Positions 1-8,744 of a stretch of 64,000 nucleotides of DNA are shown in pieces. The stretch's first letter is position 1, and every line of letters starts with the position of its first letter. A program made the position numbers and the translations under genes. The notes under the pieces are model-generated. The model was given only the letters and a program-made list of their open reading frames with translations, ran no database searches and was not told where the DNA came from. Source of the DNA: JAJRQY01 sp965224435 (GTDB lineage Bacteria; Actinomycetota; Acidimicrobiia; Acidimicrobiales; SZUA-35); NCBI GenBank assembly GCA_965224435.1, contig OZ245048.1, forward strand, positions 496,001-560,000. The letters run 5' to 3'.

Positions 1-611
1 GGCATGGCGCCGTGAGCCATGACCCCGTGAGCGTCAATTCGTAGGCGGATGGCGCCCTTGGCTACCGCACAGATCTCTCCAGCTTCTGGTTCGGCCGAGA
101 TTGCCCCATCGATGTCCTCGCAATGACCAGCAGCCACAAAGTGTTTCACCCCAATCATCATTTCTTCTTCATCACAAAGGATGCCGATCAGGATCTTGCC
201 TGGGAACGGCCCGGCCAGCTCCACCGCCCGGGTGGCGTAGATAACAGCGGCAACCCCAGACTTCATATCGGCTGAGCCACGTCCGTATAACTTGCCGTCC
301 ACAATCTGGGCCCCAAAAGGATCACGAGTCCACTGGGACTTGTCGCCCGCGGTGACGACATCGCTGTGGCCTTCGAACATGAGGGTGGGGCCTGGCAAGC
401 CACCATCAATGACGCAGATCACATTCGGGCGACCAGGTGCCACTTCTTCAAGGACAGGTTCCCAACCGAAGGAACGCATCTCGGCTACTACTGCTGCAGC
501 GGCCGGTTCTTCACTCAAACCAGCTGCCGGATCATTCACACTCTCGATACGGACCAGTTCCTGGGTGAATTCGATCACCCGGTCGTGGTCAAAGGTGAGG
601 GCCGTGCTCAT
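1..611 (-). CDS. M20-family metallopeptidase/deacylase (ArgE/DapE-like), C-terminus cut by window edge
   Basis: About 203 N-terminal residues are visible on the minus strand from an ATG at 609-611; the frame stays open to base 1. The start of an M20 zinc amidohydrolase is clear: a GHSD metal-ligand motif near residue 80, GRGSADMKSG about 35 residues later, and a DEEE segment carrying the usual catalytic and ligand acidic residues. The family includes acetylornithine deacetylase, succinyl-diaminopimelate desuccinylase and peptidases; the visible part does not fix the substrate. It lies downstream of a peptide-type ABC importer but is separated from it by a strong hairpin, so a shared job in peptide use is possible but unproven. 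Confidence 0.85.
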   Translation of the reverse strand, partial: MSTALTFDHDRVIEFTQELVRIESVNDPAAGLSEEPAAAAVVAEMRSFGWEPVLEEVAPGRPNVICVIDGGLPGPTLMFEGHSDVVTAGDKSQWTRDPFGAQIVDGKLYGRGSADMKSGVAAVIYATRAVELAGPFPGKILIGILCDEEEMMIGVKHFVAAGHCEDIDGAISAEPEAGEICAVAKGAIRLRIDAHGVMAHGAM

Positions 612-674
612 GGTGCAAATCGATTCTGGTAAGTGTGGGTCTGCTCCTGTTGTGCAGGAGTGATGAAACGAACA

Positions 675-702
675 GCGGCGCCGGACCTGGGCCCGACGCC
701 GC
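675..702 (-). terminator. Strong hairpin ending the ABC-importer operon
   Basis: A 12-bp stem with two G-U wobbles (when read as minus-strand RNA) closes on a 4-base loop at 687-690. On the minus strand it is followed by TGTTCGTTT, a partial T-tract. It lies between the stop of the binding-protein gene (742) and the M20 gene start (611), so it probably ends the importer transcript. A second small hairpin (arms 644-649 and 655-660) follows it. Confidence 0.7.
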
Positions 703-741
703 CGATAACTACATGACTACGAAACTCAAAGCACGGGGCGG

Positions 742-2346
742 TTACTTAGGGTTGTAGCCAACCCGGCCGATGTCCAGAGCCTGGCTGGTGGAGTTGGCGA
801 CATAGCCATCGATCCCTGCGGCCGTGACGGAAAGCTGGGGGAGCACGAACAGCCAAATGCTTGCAGCGTCGGCCGTGATCTGGGTCTGTACGTCCTTCAG
901 CAAGGCATAGCGTGCGGCATCGTCAGGCTCGGCGTCGGCGGCAGCCAGGTTGGCCTGAACGTCAGCATTGTCGTAGCCGAAGTAGTAGTCGACGTTGCCA
1001 TACTGGATGATGTCGCGAGCCTCAACGTGAGCCACGATCGAGGTGTCGTAGTTGAAACCGTTCTCGACCCCATCAACATTGAACACATCGGCAAGCCAAA
1101 CGCTCCACTCGACGTTTTCAATCTCGAGGGTGACGCCAATGTCGGCCCACTGGGACTGGATGATCTCGGCGGAGCGACGGGCGTAGGAAGGAGGCGGAGC
1201 CTTCATGGACAAGGTCAGTCCATCGGCGTAACCAGCTTCGGCCAACAACTCGACGGCCTTGTCCGGGTCATAGGGGTAGACGCCGGTGAGGTCTTCGTAG
1301 TAGGGATCGGTGGGAACAGCGAAGGTGCCGGTGAGGCTTCCGTAGCCGAAGTAGGCGCCGTCGATAACCTCTTGACGATCAGTGGCGTAGCTCAAGGCCT
1401 GGCGAACTAGTACGTTCGAGAGATCGTCGGTGCGATTGTTGAGCGACATGGTCACTTCACCGTTGGTGGTTCCAACTGCGACATTGAAGGCGTCGTCACT
1501 GGCGAATTGTTCCAGGGTTTCTGGTGCTGACACTCCGGCGAGAATCTGGATGTCCCCGGCCAGCATGGCGTTGTTCAGAGCGTTCGGGTCTTCGATGTAG
1601 CGGTAGGTGACCTCATCGAGAAGGGCTTGGGTGCCCCAGTAGTCGCGGTTGGCTGCGACGGTGATGTGATCGCCGCGGACCCAGTCCTGGAAGGCGAATG
1701 GGCCGGTTCCGACAGGGGCGTCAGCCAACGAGCCAATGCTGGATTCGTCAAAGATCATGCCCGCACTTTGGGCCATGAAGAACAAGAAGTTGGCGCTGAA
1801 CTCGCTCAGCACGACCTCAACGGTGAAGTCATCAACCGCGGTGACGGAATCGATTGGAGCGAGGTGAGACTGGAACGGATGGCCGTTCGCCTCATCGCGG
1901 GACCGGTCCAGGGAGAAGACGACATCGGAGGCGTCAAAGTCGGCCCCGTCGTGGAAGGTAACACCTTCACGCAGAGCAAAAGTGTAGGTCAGGCCATCAT
2001 CGGAAATTTCCCACGATTCGGCCAGGAGTGGAACGATCTCGCCGCTGGCGTCGATCTTCACCAATGGTTCGATGATGTTGTAGAGCTCGACGGTTTGGAT
2101 TGGACCTTCTGGGCTGGCCGTTGGGTCCAGGGTTGCTGGCTCCAGTTGAAGGCCAATGGTGATTGCAGCTTCGGATGACTCTTCAGCCGCTGGTGGCACC
2201 GTCGTCTCGACCGTGGTGACTGGCTTCAGGGTCGTGGTGACTCCATCAGTAGCCTCATCGGTCTCAGAAGCTTCATCGCTATTGCCGCAGGCGGCGGCCG
2301 ACAGCCCAAGCGCCAACGCGATAGCTAGCCCTTTCCGTACGTTCAT
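742..2346 (-). CDS. ABC transporter substrate-binding lipoprotein, family 5 (peptide/nickel/opine type)
   Basis: Lipid-anchored extracellular receptor for the importer encoded upstream. From the chosen ATG (2344-2346) the protein begins MNVRKG, followed by a hydrophobic stretch ending in LSAAACGN, a lipobox whose Cys would be acylated. An AGGAAGAGGA ribosome site precedes this ATG, which favours it over an in-frame start 36 nt upstream. A low-complexity Ser/Thr/Glu linker of about 45 residues leads into the family-5 fold (GLTYTFALREGVTFHDG, then VVFSLDRSRD). Length (534 aa) is normal. It is the last gene of the importer operon; the ligand cannot be read from the sequence. Confidence 0.93.
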   Translation of the reverse strand: MNVRKGLAIALALGLSAAACGNSDEASETDEATDGVTTTLKPVTTVETTVPPAAEESSEAAITIGLQLEPATLDPTASPEGPIQTVELYNIIEPLVKIDASGEIVPLLAESWEISDDGLTYTFALREGVTFHDGADFDASDVVFSLDRSRDEANGHPFQSHLAPIDSVTAVDDFTVEVVLSEFSANFLFFMAQSAGMIFDESSIGSLADAPVGTGPFAFQDWVRGDHITVAANRDYWGTQALLDEVTYRYIEDPNALNNAMLAGDIQILAGVSAPETLEQFASDDAFNVAVGTTNGEVTMSLNNRTDDLSNVLVRQALSYATDRQEVIDGAYFGYGSLTGTFAVPTDPYYEDLTGVYPYDPDKAVELLAEAGYADGLTLSMKAPPPSYARRSAEIIQSQWADIGVTLEIENVEWSVWLADVFNVDGVENGFNYDTSIVAHVEARDIIQYGNVDYYFGYDNADVQANLAAADAEPDDAARYALLKDVQTQITADAASIWLFVLPQLSVTAAGIDGYVANSTSQALDIGRVGYNPK

Positions 2347-2416
2347 CTTGCATCCTCTTCCTAGGGAATCCCGACAATCCATGACAGGCTGTCGGGCTAG
2401 CCAGCCTAGTCCGAAA

Positions 2417-3415
2417 TCAGATCTGGTTCTCGCCGGATGACCGGGTTGACATCAACCCAACATGGCAGGCGGCTGAGCGCTTTGGGTCTGATCCGAGGGG
2501 TGCGAGCGAAGGCCCTTCTTCCCGGCACCTCGGTTCCACCAGGGTGCACCGGTCGGCGAAGGAGCACCCGTGGGCCTCGCCAATGGTTTGTGGGGGAGTG
2601 TCGGCGAGATCATCCGGAACAAGGGTTCCGCCGCGAAGTCGCGGGATGGCATCCAGCAGGGTTTGGGTATAGGGGTGCTCCGGAGAATCGTAGAGTTCCT
2701 CCACCGGACCAACTTCCATCAAGCGCCCGGCGTACATCACTGCTACCCGATCACAGACATGATGCATGACGGACAAGTCGTGAGAGATCATGACGACGGT
2801 GAGATCGAACTGTTCTTTGAGGTCCTGCAACAGATTCAGAGTCTTGGCTCGAACCGATACATCAAGGGCGCTGACTGGCTCATCAGCAATCAGTACTTTC
2901 GGGTGTGGTGCCAGCGCCCGGGCGATGGCGATTCGCTGCCGTTGGCCGCCGGAGAATTCATGGGGGTAGCGGTCGACGGCGGTCTTGGAGAGGCCAACAG
3001 CGTCCATGAGTTCCAGGAGACGAGCTTGGTGATCGCCGGGCACATGGAGCGAGCGTAGGGGTTCGGTGATGATGGTGCCGACCTTGAGTCGAGGGTCAAG
3101 CGATGCGTTGGGATCCTGGAAAATGATCTGCATGGAGCCACGCAGTTCGCGCAGCTCGGACTTGCTCAAGCCGCTGATTGTGTTGCCTCGAAATTGCACG
3201 GTCCCACTCGTTGGCTTGTCCAGCCCCATCAGCATGTGGGCCAGGGTGGTTTTGCCGGAGCCTGATTCGCCGACGATGCCAAGGGTCTCTCCTTCGGCTA
3301 CTTCGATTGTGACGTCTCTTACCGCGTGGAGAACCGGTTTTGCTCCGAAGAGACCGTTGCGAGGAAGCCGGAAGGAGCGAGTTACTGCGCGCGCTTCAAG
3401 TATGGGCGAACTCAA
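2417..3415 (-). CDS. Peptide-type ABC importer ATPase, OppF/DppF-like
   Basis: Second ATPase of the importer. It shows Walker A GESGSGKT, signature FSGGQRQRI, Walker B LIADEPVSALDV and the C-terminal oligopeptide-transporter domain with a FADRC motif. The frame is open further upstream, but a TTG at 3413-3415 overlaps the TGA of the preceding ATPase gene (TTGA) and has GAGGTG just before it, so it is chosen as start, giving 332 residues. The upstream extension would duplicate oppD coding sequence. The product acts as a heterodimer with the OppD-like ATPase on the cytoplasmic face. Confidence 0.92.
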   Translation of the reverse strand: MSSPILEARAVTRSFRLPRNGLFGAKPVLHAVRDVTIEVAEGETLGIVGESGSGKTTLAHMLMGLDKPTSGTVQFRGNTISGLSKSELRELRGSMQIIFQDPNASLDPRLKVGTIITEPLRSLHVPGDHQARLLELMDAVGLSKTAVDRYPHEFSGGQRQRIAIARALAPHPKVLIADEPVSALDVSVRAKTLNLLQDLKEQFDLTVVMISHDLSVMHHVCDRVAVMYAGRLMEVGPVEELYDSPEHPYTQTLLDAIPRLRGGTLVPDDLADTPPQTIGEAHGCSFADRCTLVEPRCREEGPSLAPLGSDPKRSAACHVGLMSTRSSGENQI

Positions 3416-4440
3416 GAGGACACCTCGGTTTGGGATCCTGTTGCCCCTGGCGCTGTCTCTGCTGACTGGGCAACTGGATGAAAGCAAGCAACTTGACGGC
3501 CTGTACCCGGATCAAGGGTCAGGGTTGGTGGCTGCAGGCAGGCCTCGGTGGCCCGGTCACAGCGGTTCCGAAAGACACATCCACTGGGAAACTGGCCGAG
3601 TCCAGGAACCGAACCAGGAATCGTGGTCAGACGTTCTCGCCGCGCTTGCCCGGCTTCAATCTCGGGCACAGCGGCAATCAAACCAGCGGTATACGGATGG
3701 TGTGGGTGGGAAAAGACATCATTGGTCGGCCCAGCTTCGACGATCTTGCCTCCGTACATAACCAGCACGTCTTCACAAATGCTGGCAACTACGGCCAGGT
3801 CATGAGTGATGAGGAAGAGTGATGTGTTGTGCTCGGTGGTGAGATCACGCAGCAGAACCAGTATCTGAGCTTGGACCGTGACATCCAGAGCCGTGGTCGG
3901 CTCATCGGCAATGATCAGGGCCGGGTCACAGGCCAGGGCGAGGGCAATGACGACCCGTTGGCGTTGGCCGCCCGATAGCTGATGGGGATAGGAGCGCATA
4001 CGCGACTCCGCATCAGGAAGATGAACCTGCTTCAGCAAGTCAAGAGCATGCTTGCGGGCTTCAGATCGAGATGTACCGCGGTGGATTTGCTGGACCTCTG
4101 CCACCTGATCACCAATCCGCATCACCGGGTTAAGGGCCGTCATTGGTTCTTGGAAGATCATGGTGATGTGATCGCCACGAATCTCGCAAAGTTCGTCTTC
4201 TTCGAGCTTGAGTAGATCCTGGCCAGCATGGATGACAGATCCGGTTGCCGACAAGCCATCGGGAAGCAGGCCCATGACGGACAAAGCCGTCAAGGTTTTT
4301 CCGCTGCCGGACTCGCCGATGAGGCCAACCCGTCGTCCGGCAGGAATGTCGAATGAGATTCCCTTGACTGCTGGGGTTGAGCCAACCGAGACCGTGAGGT
4401 CATCAATATCGAGGACTGATGAGGATGCAGGACTGGTCAT
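3412..4440 (-). CDS. Peptide-type ABC importer ATPase, OppD/DppD-like
   Basis: First ATPase of the importer, 342 residues. Walker A (GESGSGKT, about residue 40), signature LSGGQRQRV (about 155), Walker B LIIADEPTTALDV and a C-terminal FRNRC cysteine motif of the oligopeptide-transporter ATPase extension are all present. It starts 5 nt after the stop of the permease gene upstream and overlaps the next ATPase gene, so it sits mid-operon. All motifs needed for ATP hydrolysis are intact. Confidence 0.94.
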   Translation of the reverse strand: MTSPASSSVLDIDDLTVSVGSTPAVKGISFDIPAGRRVGLIGESGSGKTLTALSVMGLLPDGLSATGSVIHAGQDLLKLEEDELCEIRGDHITMIFQEPMTALNPVMRIGDQVAEVQQIHRGTSRSEARKHALDLLKQVHLPDAESRMRSYPHQLSGGQRQRVVIALALACDPALIIADEPTTALDVTVQAQILVLLRDLTTEHNTSLFLITHDLAVVASICEDVLVMYGGKIVEAGPTNDVFSHPHHPYTAGLIAAVPEIEAGQARRERLTTIPGSVPGLGQFPSGCVFRNRCDRATEACLQPPTLTLDPGTGRQVACFHPVAQSAETAPGATGSQTEVSS

Positions 4441-4445
4441 GCCTC

Positions 4446-5369
4446 CTACTCCTTCTCCGCCAGCTTGGGGTCGAGGAAGTCTCGAATCCCGTCACCGAGC
4501 AGATTGAAACCAATGACAGAGATGGCGATGGCCAGGCCGGGGTAGATGGCCAAACTGGCCTTGCGGTTGAGGAAGGTCTGAGCTTCGAACAGGCTTCTGC
4601 CCCACGAAGGCGTTGGGGGTTGTGCGCCAAGGCCAAGGTAGGACAGGGCGGCTTCGGCCAGGATGGCTAGGGCGAACAGAACCGTTGCTTGCACAATCAG
4701 AACGGAGGAGATGTTGGGAAGAACGTGACGTAAGAAGATGTAGGTCTTGCCTCGGCCATAGCTGTGGGCGGCGGTGACGTAGTCGGTCTTGAAAACGGTG
4801 AGAGCTGCGCCGCGCGTGACCCTGGCGACGATGGGGATGTAGGCGATGCCGATGGCGATCATGGCCGAGCTGATACTTGGTCCCCGAGCGGCTGACAGCA
4901 GGATGGCTAACAAGATGGCGGGGAAGGCGTACATCACATCGGATAGGCGCATGACGGATTCCTCGATCAGTCCTCGCTTGCCTGCGGCGAGGCCGCCGAG
5001 AGGAATGCCAATGATCAGGGCGATGCCGACGGAGAGGATGCCAATGAAGAGGGTGTTGCGAGCGCCGACCATGATCTGGCTCAGGATGTCTCGGCCGAAG
5101 TGGTCGGTGCCAAGGAGGTGGCCTTCCCAGCCAGCACCCTGGAGGCGGTCGGCAATGACGACGTCGGTGGGGTCAAAGGGGGTCCACAAGAAGGAGAGCA
5201 GGGCGGTGGCGATGATGACGCCGACGATGGATGCACCGATGATGAGGTTGGTGCCAACCTTTCGTCGCTCAACTCCGGCTGCTTCGACCGGCTGATCATC
5301 GTCGTCAACCAGCGGAATGGGTTGATCGGTAGTGGCTGTGTTGTTGGTGGATGTGTCGTCGTTGCTCAT
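4446..5369 (-). CDS. Peptide-type ABC importer permease, OppC/DppC-like
   Basis: Inner-membrane permease, 307 residues. A polar N-terminal tail of about 35 residues precedes the first membrane helix, followed by an extracellular loop with DPTD and LLGTDHFGRD, typical of DppC proteins, then five more helices. The cytoplasmic coupling loop with the EAA-type motif lies around SYGRGKTYIFLRHVLPN. Its start overlaps the stop of the OppB-like gene by 4 nt (ATGA-type coupling). It forms the translocation pore with the OppB-like protein. Confidence 0.93.
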   Translation of the reverse strand: MSNDDTSTNNTATTDQPIPLVDDDDQPVEAAGVERRKVGTNLIIGASIVGVIIATALLSFLWTPFDPTDVVIADRLQGAGWEGHLLGTDHFGRDILSQIMVGARNTLFIGILSVGIALIIGIPLGGLAAGKRGLIEESVMRLSDVMYAFPAILLAILLSAARGPSISSAMIAIGIAYIPIVARVTRGAALTVFKTDYVTAAHSYGRGKTYIFLRHVLPNISSVLIVQATVLFALAILAEAALSYLGLGAQPPTPSWGRSLFEAQTFLNRKASLAIYPGLAIAISVIGFNLLGDGIRDFLDPKLAEKE

Positions 5370-6310
5370 CGGGCACGCAGCCGGGGGTCGATGACGTTGT
5401 AGACCAGGTCAACTAGGAGGTTGACGGTGAGGATGGCGGCGGTGATCACAAGGGTCGTACCTTGCACCAGGAGTAGGTCTCGCCGTTCGATTGCTTGCAC
5501 CAGCATGCGGCCAAGACCTGGAAGGACGAAGACGTTTTCGATCACCACGGTGCCAGCAAGAAGTGCAGCAAGTTGCAGGCCGAGGATGGTGATGACGGGG
5601 ATGGCGGCATTACGAAGGCCGTGTCGCCACAGAGCGGCCTGGCGGGTGAGGCCTTTGGCTCGAGCGGTACGGATGTAGTCCTCCCGCATGACTTGGAGCA
5701 CAGCGGAGCGGACATAGCGAGTAAGGATGGCGCCTTGCACTAGGGCAAGGCTGATGGTGGGCAGGATGAGGTGGACCAGAGAGTCGCTAACGGACTTACC
5801 CCAGCCTGGGAAACCGTTGGCGGGCAAGAGGTCCCATTTCACAGCCACATAGGTGGTGAGCAAGAGGCCAGCCCAGAAGGCGGGGATGGAGATGCCGAGC
5901 TGGCTGAGGATGGAGACGGCAGTGTCGCCGCGACGACGATGATGCGAGGCGGCATAGACGCCAGCAGGGATGGCAACGGCCGTGGCCAGCAACATGCCGG
6001 TTAGGGCCAGGGGAACGGTGACCTTCATCCGGTCAGTAATGAGTGGTCGGATTTCTTCCTTGGTGATGTAGGAGGTGCCCAGGTCGCCAGTGACGACACC
6101 GCTGACCCACTCCATGTATTGCACGGGGATGGAGCGGTCGATGCCGAGATCATGGCGTAGCCGAGCGACGCTCTCTGGTGTGGCCTGGGTGCCAAGAATG
6201 CGGGTCGCCGGGTCACCGGGAAGCACAGCGAGAACCCAGAACACCAGCATCGATGCCACCAAGAGGCTGGCGGCGAAGATGAGGAACCGACGGATGACGT
6301 AGCTGAGGAT
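5366..6310 (-). CDS. Peptide-type ABC importer permease, OppB/DppB-like, with apparent ATC start
   Basis: First gene of the importer operon, forming a heterodimeric pore with the OppC-like protein. The coupling loop RTARAKGLTRQAALWRHGLR is typical of DppB. The first usual start codon in frame is a TTG at 6262, but this would remove most of the first helix. Upstream codons read ILSYVIRRFLIFAASLLVAS, which matches the start of DppB proteins if the first codon is Met. That codon (6308-6310) is ATC, placed 8 nt after an AGGAG at 6319-6323. No ATG, GTG or TTG occurs between 6262 and the in-frame stop at 6350-6352. Either ATC is used, or ATG was mutated or misread. Confidence 0.88.
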   Translation of the reverse strand: MLSYVIRRFLIFAASLLVASMLVFWVLAVLPGDPATRILGTQATPESVARLRHDLGIDRSIPVQYMEWVSGVVTGDLGTSYITKEEIRPLITDRMKVTVPLALTGMLLATAVAIPAGVYAASHHRRRGDTAVSILSQLGISIPAFWAGLLLTTYVAVKWDLLPANGFPGWGKSVSDSLVHLILPTISLALVQGAILTRYVRSAVLQVMREDYIRTARAKGLTRQAALWRHGLRNAAIPVITILGLQLAALLAGTVVIENVFVLPGLGRMLVQAIERRDLLLVQGTTLVITAAILTVNLLVDLVYNVIDPRLRAR

Positions 6311-6318
6311 GGTGAATG

Positions 6319-6323
6319 CTCCT
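6319..6323 (-). promoter_or_regulatory. Ribosome binding site that decides the OppB-like start
   Basis: AGGAG on the minus strand, 8 nt before the ATC codon at 6308-6310. It is too far (more than 50 nt) from the TTG at 6262 to serve that codon, which argues that translation begins at ATC. Confidence 0.55.
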
Positions 6324-6392
6324 GCGTGTGAGCTCGGCTTGAGGTCGCCTCACAATAACGGCTCGACAGTCCCAGCGTGCCAGAATCAACCC

Positions 6393-6881
6393 ATGGGCGT
6401 GATCGAGATCCGTGCAGCGACTGCCGATGATGTTGACGTGGTTGCGGACTATCACGACCGTTGCTTCAGGAAGACTTACCACTCACAGCTGCTTGCTGGC
6501 GAAATCGAGGCACCAAATAGCGAAGGCACCAGGGAGCAACTGCGTGATTGGTTCCAGCCTTCATCCGAGTTCGAGACTCAGGTAGCGGTCGTCGATGGCG
6601 TCCCGATTGGCCACCTTACGGCGAGGGGAAATCAGCTTGTCCACCTATTCGTTGACCCAGACCACCAGGGCAAGGGCTTTGGACGGCGACTACTCGCGCA
6701 GGGTGAGGCGATGATCGCTGCCTCAGGGCATGCGAACCTTGAGTTGCACGCACGGGTTGAGAACGTTGCTGCGATCGCCTTCTACGAAACGGCGGGGTGG
6801 ACTGTGACCGGCCGGCTCGTTCGCACCATCGAGCACGGCATCAGCTATGACGAGCGTGTCCTAGTCAAGCACTCCGCATGA
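6393..6881 (+). CDS. GNAT-family N-acetyltransferase
   Basis: Predicted cytoplasmic acetyl-CoA-dependent acyltransferase of 162 residues. The GNAT fold is shown by an N-terminal IRAATADDVDVVADYHDRCF segment, the core strand VHLFVDPDHQGKGFGRRLL (acetyl-CoA-binding Q/RxxGxG/A motif QGKGFG), and the ending NVAAIAFYETAGWTVTGR. The ATG at 6393 fits the family start; an upstream frame adds 28 unlike residues. A CAGAAT hexamer lies 6 nt before this ATG, so the message may be leaderless. It is divergent from the importer operon. Substrate unknown. Confidence 0.88.
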   Translation: MGVIEIRAATADDVDVVADYHDRCFRKTYHSQLLAGEIEAPNSEGTREQLRDWFQPSSEFETQVAVVDGVPIGHLTARGNQLVHLFVDPDHQGKGFGRRLLAQGEAMIAASGHANLELHARVENVAAIAFYETAGWTVTGRLVRTIEHGISYDERVLVKHSA

Positions 6882-6947
6882 TGGTTGAGACGGTCGGGCG
6901 AGGCGCAAAGGCTGCTCGGAGTTGCTCTGGCTTTTGAACGCTGCTGA

Positions 6948-7481
6948 CTACGGCTGAATACTGCGCTTAGGACTGGCGCCAACCAGGTTGCCCTCGGTAT
7001 CAAATGCCATCACAGTCCAGCGAGCGCCTTCGACTGCTCGGGGCCCACCAATCTCGGTGTCAGTCTCGACGCCTCCGATCACAACCTCGGTGTCGGTCCC
7101 AGCCCATGACCACCATGGTGCACCGTCAGCGTCATACACAACAACGGTGTAGGAAGCAGCTTCAGCCACGGGTTCCCAAGCCAGCATCGGCCGAGGTCCA
7201 CCACCAGACTTGTCGGTGAGCTGAACCATCTCAACCCCGTTGGCCATGGGAAGTGCAGGCTCATCGGCGACCTCAACGACATCTGTTGCGTCAACGTCAT
7301 CCGGGTCTTCTCCAGCTTCCTCGGAGCTGTCGGAATTCTCAGTTCCGTCGTTGCTGGAGGCCGGGGTATCAGCTTCTACGGGTCCGGCCGAATCGCTCGA
7401 ACCAGAGCAGCTGGTCATGGCGAGAGCAAAGGCCAGGAGAGCAAGAAACTTCTTTGTCTTTTGTCGTTGCATGCACAACAT
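6948..7481 (-). CDS. Predicted lipoprotein with a fibronectin-III-like C-terminal domain
   Basis: 177 residues, function unknown. A short basic N-terminus and hydrophobic stretch end in ALAMTSCSGS, a lipobox. An acidic Ser/Asp/Glu-rich linker follows (about 30-75), then a segment with the Trp/Tyr pattern of a fibronectin-III or similar beta-sandwich (PMLAWEPVAEAASYTVVVYD and later WWSWAGTDTEVVIGG). The start is the ATG at 7479-7481, which overlaps the stop of the upstream gene (TGATG) and follows a GGGAGG site 6 nt away. Coupling suggests both secreted proteins work together. Confidence 0.75.
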   Translation of the reverse strand: MLCMQRQKTKKFLALLAFALAMTSCSGSSDSAGPVEADTPASSNDGTENSDSSEEAGEDPDDVDATDVVEVADEPALPMANGVEMVQLTDKSGGGPRPMLAWEPVAEAASYTVVVYDADGAPWWSWAGTDTEVVIGGVETDTEIGGPRAVEGARWTVMAFDTEGNLVGASPKRSIQP

Positions 7482-8590
7482 CAGCAACCTCCCAGGGCAA
7501 TGCAGATGTCTTCGTTGGAAACATTAGGGGACAGCTCGTAACCGAGCATGTTTGCGATCACCACAGTCTGTCGAATTTCCTCGACCTCCGGGTCGGCGTC
7601 GAATCGATTCTGAAGCAAGGCAACGATCTTGTCCTCCAAGAAGATGGCGGCCGTTTGATCGGCTGCTCCGATACCGATTGCACCGCCGCGTAGTCCGACC
7701 TCGACGAGGCGGCGCAGCAGCGACATCGATAAGTCCTGATCCAGGGTCTCCCAATGATCGAGGAGTGTGTTCATCATGTCTCGCAGGACCTGGTTGATGA
7801 TGCGAAGAAACTCTGGCCCCGGAGGACAGGCTTGAGGGTAGGAATCAATGGCCGACAATAGTGCTTCAGCGTCAAGCATCACCGAAGCCATGAACACTAG
7901 TGCGGCATGCGGATCGGTAATGTTCGCCGCGGCAAAGGTGGCCTCTTGGGTGAGACTCACCAGCTGCTGCTGCAACTCATCAAACTCGACCTCGGGGAAG
8001 ACCACCATCTGGGAAGTCACCGAAGGAGACCATCCGAGGCTCTGGTAGTAGGCAAGGTAGGAACTGTTCCAGTTGAGATGGACCTGGCCACATACCTGCA
8101 CACTGTCTGCGAGTTCATAGCTGATGGAAACACCACCGGTGCCGCTGCCTGTTTGGCCCATGACGGTGGCAGTCGCGGTGGTGTCGAGCGAGCCGCTCAT
8201 GACGTAAGGGAAGGAGCCCGACAACTCACCCGAACCCGATCCAGTGCCATCTCCTTCGGCGGGAAACCCAGCCACCACCATGCGAACGATTTCAGCCGAC
8301 TCCCACTGTCCGGTCATGGTCCCGTCGGTGACCTCGAAGGACACATTGCCGGAGCCGCCGAACTGGCCATGCAGGCTACTCATGGTCATATGTGATGAGT
8401 AGCTCAGGGAGCCTTGGTAGCTGCCATCGTCGATCTTGAATGCGCCACCCTTGTACTCCTCGGGCACCAGCGACAGGTCGATGGCTTCCTCGTCATCTTG
8501 GGCAATTGCTGGCGTGGTGGTGGCCACCACGCTCAGACAAATTGCGAGTGCCGCCGCGCCGCTTGTTCCGCGAAAACCTCGTCGCCTCAT
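7481..8590 (-). CDS. Secreted protein of unknown function
   Basis: 369 residues with a clear signal peptide: MRRRGFRG, a hydrophobic core AAALAICLSVVATTT, and a likely cleavage after AIA. No catalytic motif was recognised. The first half is rich in Gly/Ser/Thr with alternating polar pattern (beta-rich), the second half looks helical. The second of two close ATGs (8588-8590) is chosen because AGGAGG sits 8 nt upstream; the first ATG is only 2 nt from it. The gene is translationally coupled to the following lipoprotein gene by TGATG. Confidence 0.75.
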   Translation of the reverse strand: MRRRGFRGTSGAAALAICLSVVATTTPAIAQDDEEAIDLSLVPEEYKGGAFKIDDGSYQGSLSYSSHMTMSSLHGQFGGSGNVSFEVTDGTMTGQWESAEIVRMVVAGFPAEGDGTGSGSGELSGSFPYVMSGSLDTTATATVMGQTGSGTGGVSISYELADSVQVCGQVHLNWNSSYLAYYQSLGWSPSVTSQMVVFPEVEFDELQQQLVSLTQEATFAAANITDPHAALVFMASVMLDAEALLSAIDSYPQACPPGPEFLRIINQVLRDMMNTLLDHWETLDQDLSMSLLRRLVEVGLRGGAIGIGAADQTAAIFLEDKIVALLQNRFDADPEVEEIRQTVVIANMLGYELSPNVSNEDICIALGGC

Positions 8591-8744
8591 GCTCATTCCC
8601 TCCTGATACCCAGCCGAGATAGCTGGACTTGTTACCGACTTCTATCGGCAGCTGAACCTCGAATCGTAGACCATGAGCCGAATGAGCATCGGTCATCCGT
8701 CCTCACCGGTCTCTGCGCTGGCGCTTGATGAGTAGCAGCACCAA

